Shown: positions 35,500 through 45,333 of the stretch, in pieces
Position numbering within the stretch: the first letter of the stretch is position 1
Layout of the letters: every line of letters begins with the position of its first letter
NCBI GenBank assembly: GCA_027405735.1
Contig: JAPEHQ010000011.1
Span: forward strand, 1,178,001-1,242,000
Direction of reading: 5' to 3'
Source: Mucor racemosus
Lineage: Eukaryota > Mucoromycota > Mucoromycetes > Mucorales > Mucoraceae
DNA: 64,000 bases
Notes under the pieces: model-generated
Seen by the model: the letters and a program-made list of their open reading frames with translations, nothing else
What the model was told of the DNA's origin: nothing
Databases searched by the model: none
Made by a program: the position numbers and the translations under genes

Positions 35500-36640
35500 G
35501 TATATCAAATGCATTGACCTGAAACATTGTCCTAAAGTAACCTAAAATCGGTTGTAAAAATCAAAAATACAAATTAACATATTAATTTTTTGTACTCACA
35601 AGATAAATCCCACTTACAACTATTTTGCATCCTTTGTTTCAGCAAAAAATGTTAATTTTTCGTCGAGATAACCAACACAATAGTTCATATTACAGCATAT
35701 GGTCTATGATAACTGAGTTCCAAAATCGTTTTGTTAAATCGAACAGAAAATGATACAAAAAACAAAATTAGTTTAAATGCTCATGAACTGCAAAGTAAGT
35801 TCAACTAGCATATTAAATAATTTTTGTACAGTTTTAAATTCTGCATCTATTTAAACAAACTTCAAACAAATGTTTCACATTAAATTCTGCGCAAAATGCA
35901 ATTGAAATTTTGAAGGTTTTTTGAAGATACAGAACACTTTTTATAAACATATTTTAAATTTAAATAATGGAGATAATGCATAGCAAAATTATCTATTGAT
36001 CGAGCTATTATTTAACTTTTTAGCTACATTTTTTGTAAGGAAAATGAGATTTTTATCCAAATTTTTTTGAAATTCAGAATTTGGGATGAGGGTATACAAG
36101 GAGAAAATTGAGGTTAGAGATGAGGGTGTCTCTTTGTACACATTTTTGAAGATATCTCTACCAAAAATCAATATTTTAAAAAAAACTAAATTGGGTCTGA
36201 GAGAGCTCAACGAGCTTGATGATATGAATGTAAGAAAAATGTTGCTCAATTTAACCAATATTTTGAAACCTACTATAGAAATGCCAAAAAAAAATATAAA
36301 AAAAATAAAAGTGCTCAGAATTTTTTTATATTAAAATATGTTATAGAGCACTTTAAAACAAGTAAGTTTTATTATTAAACAGTGTTAAATTAGCTTAATT
36401 TTTTCTAGAGATATGAAGCCTCAAAGTTTTCAATCCATTAGCAGTGAAATACGCGTAAAAAATCTGAAACATTAGCATTGAAAAATTAATACCAACTGCA
36501 AAAAATAGGATATTTTTAAATACTCAGTTTTGGATTAAAGTTGAACATCTCAGGTACATTGGCATATAATTTTTTCTTGGTTTTATTTTGTGAAAAAAAA
36601 AGGTAGAGCAGGAATAAAAGTGAGACCCAGTTTTCAACGG
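35500..36640 (+). repeat. Dispersed AT-rich repeat family, copy B
   Basis: Plus-orientation copy, about 1.14 kb, aligned by eye with 4755-5690, 18700-20330 (minus), 53040-54345 (minus) and 56590-57514. It has the uninterrupted version of the site (around 35590-35620, TTTTTTGTACTCACAAG) where the MITE is inserted in the 18700-20330 copy. It differs from the others at many positions. Confidence 0.8.
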
Positions 36641-37381
36641 AAAAGCAGACTTTTACGTGTTTTTAAGTCTTTCACGGGATACGAAACGTTTTTCCTGAAG
36701 GGATTATATACGTACATAATTCCTTTTAATTTTTTGAGCACTTGCATTGTCGTGTTATCATAGTGCCAGCGTTATTTCTGTCAATGTCTCTGTATACGGC
36801 AATCATGACAAGACGAATGAACAAAATAGTATTAAAGTATATAATAGCCTTACACTTCAGACGATCAAAATACGTGTGGGGCCACCAAGGCACAAGACAT
36901 AATTAACTTTTAAATGAGCCCTACTACGATAACGCTCATGTTCTGCTACAATTGTAGTATATATTGCATGGTTTTAGGCAATCTTGATATATAGATTGAG
37001 ATGATAAATATAATACTTCCAATTACAATATATTGTATGATGACTTTTCATTAGGTGTATACTTTAAAGATACAAAAGTAGTATTATGATATAAAGCTCT
37101 ACATTAAAATAATGCGTAGCACTATAAAAAACTGTATTCGTCATTATAAAGCACATACATCAAAGCGCGAAATTTACAACGATATGATATATGCCAGATT
37201 ATACATGAACGAATCATATTTATGGATATGATGTATGATGATTTTATATATTGCACTCCCCATTAATTGTTGCTAAAAATTAACCTAAAATCGTCATAGT
37301 CAATCAAGGCTTAAAATAAAGATCGGCTCCTTGTTACACACGGTATATGGAGAAATAATTTAACAAACTGGTGTACCAAAC
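36641..37381. other. Gene-free spacer
   Basis: No coding frame or repeat recognised between the end of the repeat copy and the ATPase-inhibitor promoter. Confidence 0.5.
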
Positions 37382-37389
37382 TGACGTCA
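37382..37389. promoter_or_regulatory. CRE-type palindrome TGACGTCA
   Basis: A perfect 8-bp ATF/CREB consensus palindrome 118 bp upstream of the ATPase inhibitor ATG and 52 bp upstream of its TATA-like word. Position and match suggest a bZIP-binding site; binding is inferred. Confidence 0.5.
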
Positions 37390-37440
37390 AAATGTAATCA
37401 GACGATATGGGCTTAGGCTAAAAAAAACAGGGCATTTCTT

Positions 37441-37450
37441 TATATAAATA
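37441..37450 (+). promoter_or_regulatory. TATA box of the ATPase inhibitor gene
   Basis: The word TATATAAATA lies 57 bp upstream of the start codon at 37507, with a pyrimidine-rich stretch (TTTCCCCTCTTTTG) just after it that could hold the start site. Confidence 0.6.
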
Positions 37451-37506
37451 CAAGACATGTTTCCCCTCTTTTGTTACTTATCAAATTACTTGTCAAATTA
37501 ATTAAA

Positions 37507-37785
37507 ATGCTCTCTCAAATCTCTACTCGTTTCGCTTCTACTTCTGTTCGCTCCAACATCTTGACTCGTCGTGGTTTGCATATGACTACCATTGCTCGTT
37601 CTGAGGGTGCCACTGCTGGTTCTAAAGGTTTCAAGGAAAAGGAAAATGCCATCGAAAACCAATGGGCCCGTTCTCATGATGCTGATTTAATCAAATCTTT
37701 AAAAAAGACATTGGCCGATCAAGAAAAGGCCACTGCTGATATCAAGCAAAAATTAACTGAATTGGACTCCAAGCATAAGAAATAA
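37507..37785 (+). CDS. Mitochondrial F1F0-ATPase inhibitor (IF1 family)
   Basis: Intronless, 92 residues. It binds F1-ATPase when matrix pH falls and stops wasteful ATP hydrolysis. The first about 30 residues (MLSQISTRFASTSVRSNILT and on) are rich in Arg, Ser and Leu with no acids, as in a mitochondrial targeting peptide. The mature part begins near SEGATAGSKGFKEKENAIEN, which matches the IF1 inhibitory segment (SEG...F.kRE.A.E), and the C-terminus from about 55 is a charged coiled coil (LIKSLKKTLADQEKATADIK) used for dimerisation. An ATG 36 bp further upstream lacks a targeting-peptide look, so I start at 37507. Convergent with the eL18 gene, 158 bp between stops; AATAAATAAA follows at 37851. 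Confidence 0.9.
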   Translation: MLSQISTRFASTSVRSNILTRRGLHMTTIARSEGATAGSKGFKEKENAIENQWARSHDADLIKSLKKTLADQEKATADIKQKLTELDSKHKK

Positions 37786-37943
37786 ATAAATCCCTGTCCC
37801 TTTCTCACTCTCACTCACACACAAACACCATAATCTTGTAAATTATTTAAATAAATAAAGCATTCTGTTTTTTTTTTGTAACATAAAATATTTTGGTTTA
37901 TATGTTTTATTTTCTTCAAACAATAAAAAAATTTGTAGTTTGT

Positions 37944-39047
37944 TTAAACCTTGAAACCACGAGAAGCACGCTTACCACGAGCACGTTCGAACTTGCGACC
38001 CTTAGAACGAACGAAAGGCTTCTTGTTCTTATGGGGACCCATACCGAAATGCTTAACGGACTCACGAGAGTTCTTGGCACCACGGACGAGGACAGTGTTG
38101 GCACCAGTGGGGGCACGGAGAGCCAATTGATCCAAGGTCAAAACTTCACCACCAGCCTTCAAGATACGAGCCTTGGCAGTCTTGGTGAAGTGAAGGGCAG
38201 CAACAGAGAGCTTGGGGAGGTCCAAAAGACGGGAATCATCGGTAACGGAACCGACAACAACAACAGTCTTACCTTCCTTGTTGTTCTTAACAACACGAGA
38301 GACGGTGACGGGAGGACGGTTGACGCGAGACATAAAGAGACGCTTCAAGACAACCTTGTTGAAGTTGGCATCAGTACGACGAGCAAGGAAACGGTAAAGC
38401 TATAGAGTACTTATAAGTAAAAAAAAATATTGAATTTTACCAAGATTTATTCTTAAATTTACCTTAACCAACAAGGCCAAGTAGACATTGTCAGACTTGG
38501 GAGCAGTACGGTTGGAGTTCTTGACGTGGTGCTTTTTGAGATCGATACCCTATAACACAAATAAAGCTTATTAAAAACAAAGTTCCCCTTATATTTCCAT
38601 AAAAAAATAGTCGATAATAAATTAGAAATATAAATGGATCGGATTGATTTGATGGTTGAATGCTTTTCGAATTATAATATCTGCAAGCTATGTGTAAAGT
38701 TGATGTGAAATTGTGGACAATATCTACAGTCGAAATATATCGAAATTCCAAAATATAACGGGATTTGACATTGTGCAAACAGAACCAAAATGACAAAAGA
38801 CAAGGCCTATGATAACCAAGTGTACATTTAAACATAATATTACTGTTGCTGTATATATCAGTCTGGTGTTTAGACATTTATAGTTGCTAGCAAGTATTTT
38901 TTTTTCTTTCATGGATGTAGAAAAATGAATCCGGTTTGAAAGTATAATCGTCGCTGTAATCCATCTGCTTAAGCAATCCATCCATTGCATTCATCCATTT
39001 ATGATTCAATCTATTATCGACATTGTAAGGATTGAAATTATTACCAT
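37944..39047 (-). CDS. RPL18: 60S ribosomal protein eL18
   Basis: Component of the large cytosolic ribosomal subunit. Exons on the minus strand: a predicted 3-nt exon ATG at 39047-39045, then 38549-38463 and 38399-37944; total 181 residues (yeast 186). The product reads [20 protein letters not shown], then [32 protein letters not shown], and ends [16 protein letters not shown], all typical of eL18. Since every eL18 begins Met-Gly-Ile-Asp and exon 2 starts exactly at the Gly codon, the Met must come from an upstream exon. The only ATG-GT candidate with a fair donor (ATG then GTAATAAT) within 500 bp is at 39047. That puts a 495-bp first intron in the gene. Codons are biased toward C/G-ending forms, as expected for high expression. 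The first exon is the uncertain part. Confidence 0.88.
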
Positions 39048-39559
39048 TTTAGACTACAAGGAGAAGAGGATGATCTATAGGTTTGGCCTTTATTCCACTA
39101 CCTATAATTGCATCTATTCATCTCAGCACTTTTTCCTATCCCCATTTCAAATGCACCAATGTGGGCAATTTTCGCCCTGGCAATTTTTGCTGTGCTAAAA
39201 TTCTATTTCTACCGGATATCTCGGAACATCTTCGAACCGGATCTGTGACATTCTATCAACTGCCCAAACCATTGCCCATCAAAAAATGCAAAAATAAACA
39301 CATAGCACACTTGTGTATTGAGGTAAAATGAGCTGAAATCGTTGTGTAAACAAGTTTAAAAAATATAAGCATATATTTAATAACATATTGGAGTTACTTG
39401 ATTGAATTTATTGATAAATTTTTTTAAAGTATGAGTGTAAAATAATTCTTTAAAAAAGCTTGAAATTTGTAGAATATGTAATTCATTAAAAAAAAAAAAA
39501 AAAAAAAGCACAAATTTCAATTCAACCTATGTTTTCGTAATTACTTGTTCATGGATGGC
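39048..39559. other. Intergenic region: eL18 promoter side
   Basis: Probable promoter of eL18 (minus strand) plus the 3' flank of the large zinc-finger gene, including a run of about 19 As near 39489-39507. No gene supported. Confidence 0.5.
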
Positions 39560-42500
39560 TTAATAATAGCAAGTTTGGAACTCTCTACCATTTCTCAAGT
39601 TACGTATAAAACCTTTTTGATCTTTGGGAACTATCTGATGGAAATGTGCTAAATGCTTTCGAAAGCTTGACGGTTTCAAATATCTATCACATTTTGCGCA
39701 ATAAGATTCAGGGTGATTCATATCGATTTCAGCATCAGGGTAGGGAATGGCTCGTTCCTTTGGGGTTTTGATATCGAAATCATGTATTTTTCTCAAATGA
39801 TCGTCAAAGCTTGACTTGCATAAGAAGGATCTATCACATTGTGCACAATAGGATTGAGGGTGATTCGGGTCAATTTCAGCATCAGGGTAGACAATCATTA
39901 TGCTTGGTTTTGCACGCTCTCTACGTAAGCCCACCATACGATGTTTCTTTGACAAATGAGACCTAAAACTTTTGTTGTTTTTTAAATATTTATCGCATTT
40001 CGTACAGTGAAAATTGGGATCGTTAATATCGACTACGGCATTAGGGTAAATAACACTAGAATGCTTGACCTTCACACCATGTGTCTTTCTCAAATGAGCA
40101 CGGAAAGTTATTTTGGATAAAAATTTTATATGGCATTGTGAACAGTAAAATTCCGGGTGATTTACGTTAATTTCAGCATCAGGAAACAGAATATTGCCTT
40201 TGGATTCTTGCGGAAGAGACAAATCATGCACATTTTTCAAATGAAAGCAGAAGTTTGCTTTGGTTGCCGACTTTCTATCACATTTTGCACAGTAGAATTC
40301 AGGGTGTCTCATGTCAACTTCAGCATCAGGATAAATGTTGAATGGAGGTTGTAAGCCTTCGTCTAACAAACCATGGATCATTCTCAAATGATGCATAAAG
40401 CTTGATTTTTTTGACAAATTTTTATCACATTTTGCACAGTAGAATTCCGGATGGTTAATGTCAATTTCAGCATCGGGGTAAATATTACATCGAGGAGGTC
40501 TAATTTCAGTTATCAAGCCATGTACCCCTTTCAAATGAGTACGGAAAGTTGCCTCAGATGATGAATTTTTACCACATTTTGCACAGTAAAATTCCGGATG
40601 GCTCATGTCAATCTCAATACCAGAGTCAACAACGACTTTGGCTCTTTTCCTACAAGGTAAATCGTCTAGATCCGGGGTTTCAGACGAAGCCAAGTGTTGA
40701 GGAGGAGGTTTTATATTGTGCCTTGATTTTATATGTGAATCAAAATGAGGTTTTGTTATAAAATAAACATCGCATTTAACACAATAATTATCAGGATGAT
40801 TGACATCAATTTTTGCAAACGGATTGACTATAGCTGTTTCCTTAACTGAACGTCTTGAAGCAGGTTGCGATAAAATTCCATGAGAATCTATGACAACTCT
40901 AGTTGTATCATTCCATGGTTGTGCTGAATTTCCATGTTGACTTCTTGTTCTTTTAAATATTTCAAGCTTTTTTGGTTGATTTGAGCGTGCTTGATCAGGT
41001 TCAGCGCTGTTGATGTTTGTTGAATCTCCAGACGTTTGACTTGTAGGTGCATCAGAAGGTGCAATTCCTGGATCAGAAGAATTAGCTACCGAGTCAACAG
41101 AGTCAATTTCCGGGGTAGAGGAATTGGCTGCTTGTTCAGACATACGTTTTCGTGAAAGTCTAATGCGTCTACGGTAAGCAACAAGTTTGATATTCATTTC
41201 GTGCTGCAATCGAAGATGTAATCGATAGACACGCTGGTTTTCATAAGTTTGTTCACAGGAGCGACAGTAAAAGTCAGGATTATGGACCTCAGGAACAATA
41301 CTCTTATTGGTTGTCGCTCTTAAATGTACTGCAAATACATGTCCTTTATAAGCTATATCTGAACAAAAACTTCGCTCACATAGATGACAGGTGTTATTAG
41401 GGTCTTGAAGAGCAGGCGCATACTCTTTTGGAAGAATAATTCCATGCTTCACATGACAATGTATACGGAAGAGTTTGTGAGTTTTCGAATATTCTTCACA
41501 GGCACGACAATAAAAGTTTGTATCATTGATATCTGGCATTTCTCTCCTTTTATGCACTGCCAGTACATGTCTTTCAATTTGATCTTGGTTTTTAAATCTT
41601 AAATCACAAATATCGCAGTAAAAAGCTGGATAAACTCTATGTCTTTCTTGACAATGCTTAAAAAAGGATCGTTGAGTTGATGACCTTTCCTGACAGACAG
41701 AACAGTAGTAGTTGCGATTGTTTAGATCTGGAATAGTTAATTCAGGTTTTCTTCCTGGGTGTATAGTACGCAAATGAGAGCAGTAAGGTGAAAATGAGGT
41801 AAAAACCTTGTTGCACTCAAAACAAAAAGAATTCGTAGGAGGAGGTAGCATGCCATGATTCTGCTTACAATGCTTAACGTAGGTTTCCTTATCTCTAGAC
41901 TTGCGCTTACAAATGAGGCAGAAATGTGATTTTCTTGCATGACTAACCCTCATATGGCTTGTATATTCTAATTTTGAGCCAAAAGCCATATCGCATATAA
42001 GACAATAATTAGGATCGAGGTTATGGACTACTGGAACATTTGTACCATTTGTATCACTTGTACCATTTGTATCATTTGTACCATTTGTACCATTTGTACC
42101 ATTTGTACCATTTGTATTATTTGTATCATTTGTATCATTTGTATCATTTGTATCATTTGTACCATTTGCATCGTTATTGTCGTTGGTATGAGTTGCATGT
42201 ATATGTCTTTGATAACTTTGTTCTGAAGGAAAGGTCATCTGACAGGAGCCGCAGTTAAACTGAGCATGGCCTTCGGCAGGTGGGGTTTCCATCGGAAGCG
42301 TTACTGCATGTTGTGGTTGTTCGTGGAAGGTGGGGCCATTAGTAACCTCTAAAGTTCTGGTATTAATGTCATTACTGGATTGAGGTACAGGCAATTGCGC
42401 ATTATTCATTAAAGATGGGTTCTCTTTTGAGATTCTTATTGCTTGCTCTGGTTGATTGTGAGAATTGGAGCCATTATTAACGTCTGAAACGCTTGTACCA

Positions 42501-43393
42501 ATATCATTCCGGGGATGAGCTGTAAGTAAATGACTTTGATATCTCTGCTTTGAATGAAGGGTAACTTGACACGAATCACAGTAAAATCGAGCATTACCAA
42601 CAACTTGGGCATTGTCCTTACCATTTTCACGATCATTAATCAAGCCTGAAGCAGTGATATGATGATTCGCTCTGCAATGGATATGAAAATCATGATCGCT
42701 ATCGAAAGTGATATCACAAGCTGGACAGTAGTAGTTGGGATCATGCCAATCTGGAAGACGATCAGGAAAGCGTATAACATTCATATTGTGGCGATCTATC
42801 AAATGTATACGAAAAGCGTCTTTATTTCTAAAATGTATATCGCATGAAAGGCAGTAGTTGTTTGGATCCTCCATATTAGGGCTAATATCCAAATTTGTTT
42901 GAAGAATATTTGGTTGCATTTCGTGTTGATCTCTCAAATGATTTTCATATAGCTTTTTTGATAAAAATTTAAAATCACAAACACGACAATAATGGTTGGG
43001 ATCATTAGGTTCAGGGATGAGATCAATAGATTTTGCGCTATTTCTTGACTCTACTTTCTGATTAACTTCGTTTTCCACTTTTACATTAATGCCAGAATCT
43101 TCTTCTCTTCCTTCTTCTCCTTCTTCTCCTTCTTCTTTTTCTTCTTCCTCATCTTCTTCCAACTCGTCTTGTTCCTCGTCTTGTTCTTGTTCTTGTTCTT
43201 CATCTTCATCTTCATTTTCATTTTCATCTTCTTGGCCATTTTGAACCAGTGCAAGAAGTTTTCTCTTTCCTAATCCAGAGTATTCACTTTTCATATTGCC
43301 CAATTCTTCAAACTCTTCAAGGCTCATCATATTATTGGAAAGTTCTTCTTTCACATTTCTTTTCACATCTTTTATCGGTTGAGGTCTAGACAT
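39560..43393 (-). CDS. Large protein with about 21 tandem C2H2 zinc fingers
   Basis: Single exon, 1277 residues. Residues about 54-98 are an almost pure Glu/Asp/Gln acidic run. From about 135 to the end I count 21 fingers of the form C-x2-C-x12-H-x4-H, each ending in motifs like HLRMIHGL or HCKQNHGM. The spacers are long (15-30 residues), often Pro/Asn rich, and lack the TGEKP linker. The last seven or so are near-tandem copies with a period of about 48 residues (PDAEIDINHPEFYCAKCDKN and similar). A Ser/Pro/Thr-rich linker divides two finger blocks near 750-850. Fingers with this spacing bind nucleic acid or protein; no orthologue recognised. It is not a retrotransposon protein. The start is the first ATG of the frame, in a good AACATGTCT context. 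Confidence 0.88.
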   Translation of the reverse strand: MSRPQPIKDVKRNVKEELSNNMMSLEEFEELGNMKSEYSGLGKRKLLALVQNGQEDENENEDEDEEQEQEQDEEQDELEEDEEEEKEEGEEGEEGREEDSGINVKVENEVNQKVESRNSAKSIDLIPEPNDPNHYCRVCDFKFLSKKLYENHLRDQHEMQPNILQTNLDISPNMEDPNNYCLSCDIHFRNKDAFRIHLIDRHNMNVIRFPDRLPDWHDPNYYCPACDITFDSDHDFHIHCRANHHITASGLINDRENGKDNAQVVGNARFYCDSCQVTLHSKQRYQSHLLTAHPRNDIGTSVSDVNNGSNSHNQPEQAIRISKENPSLMNNAQLPVPQSSNDINTRTLEVTNGPTFHEQPQHAVTLPMETPPAEGHAQFNCGSCQMTFPSEQSYQRHIHATHTNDNNDANGTNDTNDTNDTNDTNNTNGTNGTNGTNGTNDTNGTSDTNGTNVPVVHNLDPNYCLICDMAFGSKLEYTSHMRVSHARKSHFCLICKRKSRDKETYVKHCKQNHGMLPPPTNSFCFECNKVFTSFSPYCSHLRTIHPGRKPELTIPDLNNRNYYCSVCQERSSTQRSFFKHCQERHRVYPAFYCDICDLRFKNQDQIERHVLAVHKRREMPDINDTNFYCRACEEYSKTHKLFRIHCHVKHGIILPKEYAPALQDPNNTCHLCERSFCSDIAYKGHVFAVHLRATTNKSIVPEVHNPDFYCRSCEQTYENQRVYRLHLRLQHEMNIKLVAYRRRIRLSRKRMSEQAANSSTPEIDSVDSVANSSDPGIAPSDAPTSQTSGDSTNINSAEPDQARSNQPKKLEIFKRTRSQHGNSAQPWNDTTRVVIDSHGILSQPASRRSVKETAIVNPFAKIDVNHPDNYCVKCDVYFITKPHFDSHIKSRHNIKPPPQHLASSETPDLDDLPCRKRAKVVVDSGIEIDMSHPEFYCAKCGKNSSSEATFRTHLKGVHGLITEIRPPRCNIYPDAEIDINHPEFYCAKCDKNLSKKSSFMHHLRMIHGLLDEGLQPPFNIYPDAEVDMRHPEFYCAKCDRKSATKANFCFHLKNVHDLSLPQESKGNILFPDAEINVNHPEFYCSQCHIKFLSKITFRAHLRKTHGVKVKHSSVIYPNAVVDINDPNFHCTKCDKYLKNNKSFRSHLSKKHRMVGLRRERAKPSIMIVYPDAEIDPNHPQSYCAQCDRSFLCKSSFDDHLRKIHDFDIKTPKERAIPYPDAEIDMNHPESYCAKCDRYLKPSSFRKHLAHFHQIVPKDQKGFIRNLRNGREFQTCYY
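42036..42170 (-). repeat. 9-bp minisatellite inside the 21-finger gene
   Basis: About 15 units of ACCATTTGT/ATCATTTGT on the plus strand. On the coding strand they give a chain of Asn-Asp-Thr and Asn-Gly-Thr triplets between the fifth and sixth fingers. The frame stays open throughout. Confidence 0.92.
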
Positions 43394-45333
43394 GTTTTTT
43401 AAATTTTCGCGATTTGCCTACATTTTTAAAAAGAATGTCTTATTAATCTCTTGTAAAACAGGGCAAATGGTATTTTAATCATATGTTTGCTTTACGTTAT
43501 AGCTAATTTATTTTTAGTTTTCTTTGATATATATTTCCGTTGCCTAGTTTCGATATTTTTTTTTACGTGTTTTGATATATTTTGACGGTGTAATGTTTTC
43601 TTATCAATAGGTGTGAGGAAAAAGATGTGATACACATATGTAAAGAACTTTTTTAGACTCCCCATAAGCCACTTTTTTGCATGTTCATCTTTACCTAATA
43701 GTAAAATGGCCTTTAACAAGAAAAATTGTATCCTATATGTATCAATTTATTATCCTTTTGTCATAACGATAAATAACGAGCATTTTACTACCAAACTGAC
43801 CAGTTACAGAGATGTTTCAGGTAGCTTTATTGTGATTCAGGTACATCTTTATTATTTTTGTCGTAAATTACTTGAAAATTCCTCGATTTATTTCAATCGA
43901 AAAGAATACCATTATAAAAGTTACTCATTGTCTATTTTAATATATCAGGATAACAGTACATGCTAATAGAGAAGCCTTTAAAACCATTACACCAAAATTT
44001 ATCAGTAGACAAAATTCAACCCCAGCAGCAACGCACCGAGAGGGAATTCTAGGTTGTAAAGCCGATTTTTCAATTATCTACACTTGTGAAAGATAAACAA
44101 AAAATAAAATATAAAAAAGCAACATCTGAAAAAAATGTGCATAGTTTGAAATCAGATTTATCAGTAAAATCAAGCGAGAAAAAATTCTTTAGAAGCCTCA
44201 TACACAGCTTTTCATCCATGCATCATTCCTAGTTTTTCCTTGTCCGTATTTAATTCAATATCATAAATATATGTCTAAATTAGTTTGTTTCAACAATTAC
44301 ATGTTATTACTTAAAAAACTGCAACAAGAAGCCAGACGTCCAATGTAACTCTTCTGGTTTCACCAGAACTTGCATAAATTAGCACTTTAAAGAGCGCATT
44401 TTAATAGTTTAAAGAAGTTGTATGTACTTTTATTTGTACCAGATGATTTCCCCTTTTCCATAGATACTTTCTGTGTCAATTTTTTAGATTTTTCCAATCC
44501 TTAATTTCAACTCGATTTTTCATGAGGTATACCTCATGAAAAATGGCCATTTTAACAAAATCCAAATTTTCACACTCAAAATGAGATTTTTTACTATAAC
44601 AAATATATGTATTAAATAATCGCAGAAACTTGATCTTTATTATAAAATTATTTATTTGTGAATTATTTAACAGAAATTTAGACTTTTCAACGATAAACTG
44701 AAATTTTGAATTTTGAATTTTACTCTAAATTTTGCGAGAATTTTATATCCATAAGTTACATTTTTGAATCCGCATAGAAGAGTACTACAAATTTTGTTAT
44801 AGCTACTATCTGTAATAACTTAATAATTTACCGAGAAATTCTCGAAAAACTACAAAATATTTTCAAAATGACATTTTTTTTTACGAATGGGAATCAGTTG
44901 GAAATTTTCAATTCAAGTCCCGCACAAGCTGTAATTTTTGCTGTTACAATATCTTTAAATTGATGATATGCAGCTCCAGTTACTATAGTTTGGCTAGATA
45001 ATACCTATCTGTTGCTTCATTCATTAGTACAATTTTTGTTAGGGAATAGTTTACTTATTATTTGGCGCGATTTTATTTGTATAATAAGTTTGGAAATGCA
45101 AAATTGAATTACATTTAAACCAATTGTATTCAATATTCAATGCACAAATTGACATATCCAAATGCATTATATCAGTAAAATGCAATCATACCGCAATGTC
45201 ATCGCATTAGTGTATAAAGACCCTTGGCTAAAACACCACAATGAATAATAGCATTGATGGTATTGCCATGGAATAACTAAATTTATTTACAAAAAGAATA
45301 TTACGTATTATAATTTGGAGGGGAAAACAAAAT
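43394..45333. other. Long AT-rich gene-free region
   Basis: Upstream of the zinc-finger gene and downstream of the ABCG gene. Short frames at 43492-43719 and 43706-43966 overlap on opposite strands and have no domain. It contains the 30-bp palindrome at 44515-44544. Confidence 0.55.
44515..44544. repeat. Perfect 30-bp palindrome
   Basis: Two inverted 15-base halves with no spacer; the left half is ATTTTTCATGAGGTA. It reads identically on both strands. It lies in a gene-free region between the zinc-finger gene and the ABCG gene. It may be a protein-binding site, a hairpin-forming site or the centre of an old foldback element. Confidence 0.95.

Noticed and set aside
39083..39331. Plus-strand frame of 82 residues upstream of eL18
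   Set aside because: It overlaps the predicted eL18 promoter in antisense and has no recognisable domain.
42023..42258. Plus-strand frames rich in Tyr-His-Leu or Cys-Ile repeats
   Set aside because: These are shadow translations of the 9-bp minisatellite inside the minus-strand zinc-finger gene.
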